Positions 1 to 7,300 of a stretch of DNA of 7,966 bases are shown here, piece by piece (positions within the stretch are counted from its first letter, which is position 1; every line of letters begins with the position of its first letter). Origin of the DNA: Bacteroidota bacterium. Its GTDB lineage: Bacteria > Bacteroidota > Bacteroidia > AKYH767-A > JABDAW01. A model generated the notes under the pieces. That model worked only from the letters and a program-made list of their open reading frames with translations. It searched no databases and was not told where the DNA came from. The DNA lies in the NCBI GenBank assembly GCA_023251595.1, contig JAHEYM010000174.1, forward strand, positions 1-7,966, given 5' to 3'. A program made the translations under genes and the position numbers.

Positions 1-216
1 ACATGAAAACATGATAAATGTCATGTGTTCCGCTTTTGGTTTGTCGTAATATTCGGTCGTCTTACAGAGAAACCTCCCAAAGACAGATTATTTCTTACAC
101 CCGTCTCCTATCTCAAGTTTCGGACCCTCGAAGAAGTCAATCAATTAAAAATCAATCGATTATTTGCTTAGCAAAACAATCGACATTTTAATTGACTACA
201 GAAAAGGATAGAAAAC
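1..216. other. Non-coding upstream region
   Basis: I see no convincing gene on either strand here. The stretch holds a small inverted repeat at 9-26 (ACATGA and TCATGT arms around a 6-base loop) and a larger imperfect hairpin at 141-195, listed separately. It most likely represents the 5' regulatory region of the genes that follow, or the space after a gene lying before the window. No promoter could be placed with confidence: I found no clean Bacteroidota -7 element (TAnnTTTG). Confidence 0.5.
141..195. repeat. Long imperfect inverted repeat (hairpin)
   Basis: Outer arms TCAATTAAAA (141-150) and TTTTAATTGA (186-195) pair perfectly over 10 bp. A middle stem pairs TCGATT (156-161) with AATCGA (178-183). 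An inner stem pairs TTTGC (163-167) with GCAAA (171-175) around a three-base TTA loop. Small internal loops separate the three stems, giving 21 paired positions in all. The right arm is not followed by a T-tract, so it is not a standard intrinsic terminator. It could be a leader-RNA structure, an operator-like site or a small repeat element; the sequence alone does not decide. Confidence 0.6.
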
Positions 217-405
217 ATGGGTGAACGTTTTACAAAATCTTACAACTCTTTCTGTTCAACAGTTTTATCATTCCCTGTTCAAAAAAGAACGGGGTTATTG
301 GTTTTCATATTTACCTGTTCAGTGACGTCAATTACTTGCCCATTCATCTCCAAAAAATCAAACATAGCCAACCAATCAATTAAACTCAAAAACCAAAAAA
401 CATGA
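217..405 (+). CDS. Doubtful small ORF, 62 aa, overlapping the next start
   Basis: An ATG start is preceded at 9 bases by an AAGGA-like stretch (203-207), unusually good for this phylum. The stop overlaps the ATG of the next gene as ATGA (402-405), an arrangement typical of translational coupling. The predicted peptide has a basic, Ser-rich N-terminus, a hydrophobic stretch at about residues 26-44 and a basic, Asn/Gln/Lys-rich tail. I recognise no family. Against it being a gene: a terminator-like hairpin lies inside it (273-294), and the tail matches the A-rich leader composition seen before the other genes. It may be a leader peptide, a tiny membrane protein, or chance. Confidence 0.25.
   Translation: MGERFTKSYNSFCSTVLSFPVQKRTGLLVFIFTCSVTSITCPFISKKSNIANQSIKLKNQKT
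273..294 (+). terminator. Terminator- or attenuator-like hairpin
   Basis: The arms CCCTGTTC (273-280) and GAACGGGG (287-294) form an 8-bp stem with one G-U pair around an A6 loop. A T-rich stretch (TTATTGGTTTT, 295-305) follows. This resembles an intrinsic terminator with an interrupted T-tract. It lies about 108 bases before the start at 402, so it could end an upstream transcript or act as an attenuator in the leader of the genes downstream. The direction of use is inferred from the T-rich side only. Confidence 0.45.
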
Positions 406-770
406 AAAAAATCCTTCCATTAATGTTCCTCTTTGGGCTGTTTGCGGTAATTGCAAACGGTCAGAATAGCAAACCCGTACGAACCACACCTCCTCATGCA
501 GGAAAGACTTCACTCAAAACTGTGGTCCCCGATGAATTGGTTATTGACGGAGCTCCACATATGCCTGTTTTTGACAAAAATAAAAGTGCGGATGAAAAAT
601 ATGTGGCGGACAATAAGGCAGCATTTGAAGAATGGAAAAAGAATTTTCCGGCAGAATATCAGGTAGCAATCTCTCAATCATCTACTAAAACGACACTGAG
701 ACAAAATGCAGCGTTTTCATCACAGCCTGCGATCAGCACTGATCAAAAATCACGTGAGAAAACCAAATAG
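402..770 (+). CDS. Small secreted protein, family unknown
   Basis: A 122-residue exported protein. It opens with a classical signal peptide: MKK, then a hydrophobic core (LPLMFLFGLFAVIA), with likely cleavage near ANG-Q at about residue 20. The mature part is hydrophilic, with Pro/Thr-rich residues first, then a central charged block at about residues 54-86 containing MPVFDKN, a Lys/Glu-rich helix-like segment (AAFEEWKKNFPAEYQ), and a Ser/Gln/Lys-rich tail likely to be disordered. The block matches the next gene's product (FPVFNNT...WVIKHPADYQ), so the two are probably paralogues. No enzyme motif or lipobox is seen. The start is the first codon of a good signal peptide. No strong ribosome binding site is present, which is normal for Bacteroidota. 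It precedes the next gene by 60 bp. Function unknown; a partner of the downstream adhesin is possible but only inferred. Confidence 0.8.
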   Translation: MKKILPLMFLFGLFAVIANGQNSKPVRTTPPHAGKTSLKTVVPDELVIDGAPHMPVFDKNKSADEKYVADNKAAFEEWKKNFPAEYQVAISQSSTKTTLRQNAAFSSQPAISTDQKSREKTK

Positions 771-789
771 AAATAGATCAAATCTATTT
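771..789 (+). other. A/T hairpin directly after the stop codon
   Basis: AAATAGA (771-777) and TCTATTT (783-789) form a perfect 7-bp stem around a 5-base loop, starting at the base after the TAG stop of the preceding gene. A/T-rich sequence follows (ATATATAAC) without a clear T-tract. It could be a weak terminator or a 3'-end stabilising structure. In DNA this A/T-rich, such a repeat may also arise by chance. Confidence 0.35.
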
Positions 790-830
790 ATATATAACAA
801 AATTAATCAAACCAATTAAAATACCAACTC

Positions 831-1253
831 ATGAAAACAAATAAAGCAATAAAAAGAAAACTGTTCTTCCTCCTGCCGGCTTTAACACTTTTATTTTGTC
901 TTAACAGTGAAGCTCAACTTCAGAGTTCCGCTCCAATCGGTGTTACGCCTCCTTCTTCGATAGTTCCACAGGCTCAACTAGTTACATTAGATTCTCTCGG
1001 AAATATTAAAGGCAGCGTTTCGATTGCTCTCGATTTCCCTGTATTCAACAATACTGGTGACCCGGACATGGACGCGATGAATTATAACGGCAATAAAAGA
1101 GATTGGGTCATCAAACATCCTGCTGACTATCAGGCATTTGTTAATGAGGAATTTTATTATATTGAAATTCATCAGGCAGATTTTACAGCGATGCGTTCGG
1201 TACAACAAACCGCTATTCTGCAAGACTCCAATTTATATCATATCATCCCATAA
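831..1253 (+). CDS. Small secreted protein, paralogue of upstream gene
   Basis: A 140-residue exported protein. Basic residues (KTNKAIKRK) precede a hydrophobic core (LFFLLPALTLLFCL) and a likely cleavage after SEA at about residue 28. The mature protein has a Pro/Ser-rich start, a short beta-like stretch (GNIKGSVSIALDFPVF), then the block DFPVFNNTGDPDMDAMNYN...WVIKHPADYQAFV at about residues 68-105, and a C-terminal segment with aromatic and hydrophobic positions (FTAM, QQTAIL, LYHIIP). The PVF...W..xxPA(D/E)YQ pattern is shared with the gene before it, but that protein lacks the C-terminal segment and ends in a disordered-looking tail. The length and clean ends argue that this copy is complete. 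I recall similar short exported proteins in Bacteroidota genomes but cannot name a family. It lies 74 bp before the giant adhesin gene on the same strand. Function unknown. Confidence 0.82.
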   Translation: MKTNKAIKRKLFFLLPALTLLFCLNSEAQLQSSAPIGVTPPSSIVPQAQLVTLDSLGNIKGSVSIALDFPVFNNTGDPDMDAMNYNGNKRDWVIKHPADYQAFVNEEFYYIEIHQADFTAMRSVQQTAILQDSNLYHIIP

Positions 1254-1327
1254 ATAGCGGTAGAAATTTTACAATTCAATACATTAAAATATATTTTAAT
1301 AAATAATATCACCTAAAAATCTTCCAA
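1254..1327 (+). promoter_or_regulatory. A/T-rich leader of the giant gene with an 18-bp palindrome
   Basis: This 74-bp gap is strongly A/T-rich. At 1283-1300 it holds a perfect 18-bp palindrome, ATTAAAATATATTTTAAT, whose right end is 27 bases before the ATG at 1328. No Shine-Dalgarno match is visible directly before the ATG (the preceding bases are AATCTTCCAA), which is usual for Bacteroidota. The palindrome could be a hairpin in the mRNA leader, a weak terminator of the preceding gene, or a protein-binding site. Confidence 0.4.
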
Positions 1328-4300
1328 ATGAAAACTAAAAAATACGATAATAGCAAATCGCATATCAGTAATATCTTGAGTTGTTTTATACTCACCATAA
1401 TGATGTCGGTATGTATGAATACAACATCGGTAGCTCAAATACAATTGATTCCGGCAAGCAATGGAGGTTTTGAAAATGCCACAAGTACATTTGCTGCCAA
1501 CAACTGGTCGACTGCATTATCCGGCACGGCAAGAAATTGGTTCGTAGGAACCATTGCGGGAAGTGTCACTGGTGGGACAAAAAGTGCTTATGTTGGTTCT
1601 GCTTCGGCATTTAATGGTATCTCGGGTGCTACAGTTACTCATTTTTACAGAGATGTTGCGATTCCTACAGGCGCAACCAACGTTCAATTTAGTTTTGCCT
1701 TAAGGATGCCAACCACTGATAACGGTTTCGATTACATACGTGTCTTTACTACAACAACTGCGAATATACCGGTAGCTAATACCAGCCCTACAACGGGCTA
1801 CACCTTACAGTATCAAAATACCGCAACTACCTACACAGGGTTCACCGCTATTCCGGCAATAGATTTAACTTCGCTCGCAGGAACAACGGTTCGGATCGTA
1901 TTCACATGGGTAAGTGATGGTGTCACCCCGGTAGCAATAGGAGCAATCGATAATGTCTCTTTAACTTATATTGCAGGCAGTGCTTGTAGTGGTACTCCAA
2001 ATGCCGGTACTGCAAGCATCACAGTAGCATCAGGATGTCCAAGTACAGCCTTCACTCTTAATACCTCCGGTTTATCAGCAGGAACCGGCATTTCGTATCA
2101 ATGGGAAACTTCACCAAATGGATCTACTGGCTGGGCAAGCGTGAGTGGTGCAACAAGTACTTCACTAACAACTTCGACAGCCACCACAGCCTACTACCGT
2201 TTAAGAACTACCTGCGCAAACGGTGGAGGTACAAATATTACGACTGTGGTATCCTTTTCAGCATTGGCTTGTTGCACTCACACATTACAGGTTTTTGACT
2301 CTTTTGGTGATGGTTCGAACGGCGGATCGGTAAATCTATACGTGGGTGGAGTCTTGTTTGGAAGTTATACTGTAACGGGCTTTGGTCCAACCACCGCCAA
2401 TTTCAGTTCATTCACCGGACAGGCCATTCAGGTGACACTTGCGGTTCAGGGATCATATCCTGGTGAAATATACTTCAATCTCACAAACGGAAACGGTGCA
2501 TTGATGGCGAGCAATTATTTCCCATATAATAGCGGAACGTTCAACGGCACAGGGGCTTGTCCAACACCGTGCGGAGGCACTCCGAATGCGGGTACAGCAA
2601 GTATCTCAGTTTCCACAGGATGCGCCAGCACATCATTCACTCTGAATTCATCAGGTCTATCAACCGCTACAGGGCTTACATATCAATGGGAAACTTCACC
2701 AAATGGTTCGACTGGCTGGGCAAATGTTAGCGGGGCTACAACCACTTCATTATCAACATCTACAGCAACCACTGCTTTTTATCGTCTGAGAACCACCTGC
2801 TCTAATGGTGGCAATTCAAATGTTACGTCCGTGGTATCATACACCGTAGTTGCTTGTTGTACTCACACACTACAGGTTTTTGACTCTTTTGGTGATGGAT
2901 CAAATGGAGGTTCTGTAAATTTATACGTAGGAGGTGTCTTGTTTGGAAGTTACACAGTAACCGGATATGGTCCGACGACAGCAAATTTCAACGCATTCAC
3001 TGGTCAGGCGATTCAAGTAACACTAGCGGTTGTGGGATCATATCCAGGAGAAATTTATTTCAATCTCACCAATGGAAACGGTACGCTCATCGCGAATAAT
3101 TTTTATCCCTATAACAGCGGTACTTTTAACGGAATCGGTGGGTGTCCAACGCCATGTGTTGGAACTCCTTCACCGGGTACTACTGTATCATCTGCAAACC
3201 CTGCATGCTCCGGAATCAATTTCACTTTATCAATGTCAACACCCCCAATAGGTACAGGACTTACATATCAGTGGCAATCATCTCCTGTCAGCAATTTTGC
3301 TTCGGGGGTTGTAAATTTGGGAACTGCAACATCACAGGTAACAAGTCAGACATCAGCACTATATTATCGGGTTCAGGTAACTTGTTCCGGCAACACAGGT
3401 ACGTCCACTGCCCTTCTCGTGAACATGAACACGCCACTCAACTGTTATTGTCAACCAACATCTACATGTGGTAACGACTATATTTCCAATGTAACCCTTG
3501 GGAGCATTAATAACAGTACTGGTTGCGATGGAAGTGGTTATACATTCTTCAGTTCTCCCATTCCGAATCTTCAACAGTCAACAAGCACGTCCACGATTAA
3601 TATAACTGCGACCGATGGCTTTTTGGTTGGAAGTACGGTTACTCTCGGCATGTGGATCGACTGGAATCAGAACGGAGTATTTGAGTCCTCCGAAAACATT
3701 TATCTCTCTGCTCCTTTTATTTTCAGTTATTTAGGAGGAACGGTTACCACAGGAAATGTTGGTATTTCAGTTCCTTCGGGTGCAGTGCTTGGTAACACCA
3801 GGGTTAGAGTAAGAAGTATGGTAACTAGTTCAATGGGAGCCACCGATGCCTGCACAGTTTATGGTGGCGGTGAGACTGAGGATTATCTCGTCAATATCAC
3901 ACCAGCTCCGGTGTGTACTACACCTCCGACAGTCGGTCCGGCATCCGGTCCGGCTACCGGTGCTGTAGGTGATAATCTAACCTATTCAGTAAACACATAT
4001 AGCGCCATTTCAATTAATTGGCAGTTTTCATCTGCCATTGGTGGTCCTTATACCGATATAACTGGTTCTATAAGCAATCCCGCGAATCTTGTTGCAAATG
4101 CGGTGGGTACCTATTATATTCGATTAAGGGTGAGCAGTCTGGGCTGCGCAGATGTTTTCTCTAATGTCGTAACGACGGTTATTAGTGGACCCGTAAATGA
4201 TCTTTGCTCCGGTGCAACAACGATTTCATGTGGTGGGAGTGTGAGTGGAAATACTCAGTACGCGACTGATGATGCCACGTCATGCAACACAGGGTTTAAA

Positions 4301-7300
4301 GGCCTATGGCATACTTTCACAGCACCATACGCCGGAGTGTACACACTTTCATTATGCGGGACAAGCTGGGATACCTACCTCTCGGTGTACACCGGTGGAT
4401 GCGGAGCACTTTCTTGCGTCACATCCGACGATGATTACTGCGCACCTGCTTCACAAATATCTTTCGCTGTTACAGGGGGTGTCACATACTACATTCTGGT
4501 TGCCGGATACAGTTCTTCAAGTTTCGGTACTTATACCCTGACTGCTTCTTGTATAGTAGATCCTTGTACTTCTATAACCAACATATCGGCTTGCGGGGTC
4601 AACGTTGCGACCTCACTCGATGGGTCATCTAGTTCGTACACCGAGACCACATGTGATGGTTACGGTACAACTCTTGGTGCTGAAAAAATATATTCATTCA
4701 CACCAACTATGAGTGGAGATTACACACTGAATGTGTCCTCTGCCACTGGTAGTATAATCGATTGGTTTGATTATTATTTCAGAACAGCTGCTTCAGGATG
4801 CGGATCCACAGGCTGGACTTGCGTTGGGCTTAATAGTGGCGCCGCCGGAACTGTTGGATCAGTCACATTGACTGCGGGTACTCAATATTACTTCATGGTC
4901 GACCGTGAAGACTACAATTCCAGTACCGGTACGACCGTTCAAAATTGGAATATCTCTTGTCCACCTTGCGTAACTCCCGGTATCCCTGTCAGTCTTAACG
5001 CTTATGCTGCGGATGTGAACTCTGCCAATATTTCATGGCATGATGGTTCACCTGCAGGAACTCCAACTGTTACTTACTATTGGGCTATCGGTACATCATC
5101 TTCAGTAACCTACAATTCAGGTTACACAGTTCGTGGAACGATGCCTTGGAATGTGAACGGAAACGGTTTGAACGCCACGGGTCTTGCTTGCGGAACGACG
5201 TATTACATGAGTGTGTTCTCAACTACGAGCTATTGTGGGGCTTCTTCTGCCGTTGCAGTTTCTGCACCTTTCAACACACCTGAACAGGTTCTTACCGCTA
5301 CACCGTCTTCATCTACAATTTGCAGTAACGGAACAACAAATATCGCTCTCTCGAGTACGATCACCAGCACGACAATTTCCTGGACGGTCTCTGTTTCAGG
5401 TACTGTCTCAGGCGCTTCTCCGGGAACCGGCAATACAATCGCACAGTCTCTTGCAAACAATGGAACAGCGACCGGAACAGTTACTTATACAATTTCGCAA
5501 ACAGTTGGTTCTTGTGTAAGAACGACAACGGCCACTGTTACTGTAAATCCACAAATCACCATCAATACTTCTACAGTCAGTCCAACTTGTAACGGTGGGA
5601 ACGGAAGTATTACAGTTGCAGTAGTTAATGGTGTTGGTGCATTCACCTACTCTATAGATAACGGAAGTACATTCCAGGGTAGTGGTTCATTCTCACCTCT
5701 TAGTGCAGGATCTTATACCGCACTTGTTGTAGGTGCGAATGGCTGTATCAGTGCTTCAACTGCGGTTACTCTCACTCAACCAGTTTCTGTTACTTTCAGC
5801 GCTACGCCTACCACGGTTTCGTGTGGTGGACTTAGTAATGGGAGCATTGTAGTTGTTGGAAGCGGGGGAAGTGGTCCTTATTCATTCTCTCTGAACGGAG
5901 GTGCTTATCAGGCTTCTCCATTCACAGGTCTTTCTGTCGGTGTTTATTCAATTCAGGCAAAAGATGTGAATAATTGCCCAAGCAGTTCTTCTAATGTAAC
6001 CGTTACTGCACCATTACTTACTTATGATGTTGTAAGAAACACAGGTGTCACTTATGCACCAATCTCAGGTGGTTCAATCTCCTGGAGAAACGGTAGCAAC
6101 GCTGATGAGAACCTATCAAATCCTGTTAACATCGGCTTTAACTTCCCTTATGATGGTTGCAGCAATTCTCAGGTTCTGATTTCTACCAACGGTTTCCTCA
6201 CCTTCAACACCGGATCAACACAACCCGGTATCGGTGGTGCATATAGTGGTGATAATTCTACCTTCTCTTCTTCATCCACGATGACTCTTGCAGGCATGTA
6301 TGACAATCTGGCTCTCAATTCATTATCTAATGTAAGTTACTATTCTGATGGAAGTGTCTTCACTGTTCAGTGGACTGATGCTCATCAGCAAGGTAACAAT
6401 GCAGGTAGTCATCTAAGCTTCCAGATTTCATTGTATGCAGACGGTCACTTCTCATACAACTATGGTACAATGTTAGGTTTCGACGGTACTCCAAACTCCA
6501 CACAGTGGACTGCAACCGTTGGTTACAACTCTACTTATGCAACTCCGGGAAGTCCGCTTGCAGGTGAGATGTTGGTACAACAAACAGGTAACACCAGAAA
6601 CTTCTCAAGTGCTGTGAACAACTCGCTTGCCAATACTCCTGAGTGTAATACTCAATATGTATTTACCTCAGGTGCTTACACAGCTTACAATCCTTCTCTC
6701 GAAGTCGCTCCTGCTGATGATGTGAATGATTATACGTCAGGTCTCGCTCCAACGGGTGTAACTTTAACCGCACACGCATTCGAATGTGCTGACTACACGA
6801 ACCACAGAGGTGGATTTATTCACTCTACTCAGTTCGCAACCGCAGACGGTTACGCTTCAACTTGTGGCGGAAACCCAAGTCACGACATCTGGGCGTGGGT
6901 TCCATTCAACCAATTCAATGAGTGGAATACAGGTAACACTACCGTAATGGTTGGCGTATTTGCATATCCTGCTGCCGGAATGGATGTAGCATTTGAAATA
7001 TATGATGATGCAGGTAACCCAATAGGAGCTTGCCACAACTCTGTTGGTGCAGGGCTTGCAGAAACGTACTACTTCTACACACCTCTGAAAAGTACAGGTG
7101 TTGCAGGTTATTATATCCGTTATTATGATGTGAATGGTTCAAGTCTTGACCCACATGTAATGTTAGACTGGATCTATATCCCTTCTGCTTCATGCTATAC
7201 AACGTTCAGTCCGGCATCAAGTCCTGCTCTTTGCCCTGGTACTCCAACTACCATTTCATGGAATGCCGCTGCGAATGCTGCATGGTACACTGTCACACTA

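Noticed and set aside
1..401. A Bacteroidota promoter (TTG and TAnnTTTG elements)
   Set aside because: I looked for TAnnTTTG with a matching upstream TTG at proper spacing before 402, 831 and 1328. Only partial matches appeared, none better than expected in A/T-rich DNA.
987..1223. Minus-strand ORF opposite the second small secreted protein
   Set aside because: The + strand product has a signal peptide and a motif shared with its neighbour; the antisense translation has neither.
2101..2298. A + strand ORF in another frame, inside the first 195-residue unit
   Set aside because: It lies wholly inside the well-supported adhesin frame, has no signal or motif, and its composition is that of an out-of-frame reading.
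1985..3154. A CRISPR-like or mobile-element origin for the long direct repeats
   Set aside because: The repeats are in-frame protein modules with silent differences, no short regular spacers, no inverted ends and no transposase.
3030..3474. Two overlapping + strand ORFs in other frames within the adhesin
   Set aside because: They are shadows: the adhesin frame here carries the Ig-like and DSFGDGSNGG motifs and the start of GEVED, while these translations have no recognisable pattern.
5080..5519. Overlapping ORFs on both strands in the FnIII and PKD-like region
   Set aside because: The in-frame protein shows clear FnIII and PKD-like strands. The alternatives are low-complexity readings of Thr/Ser/Val-rich codons.
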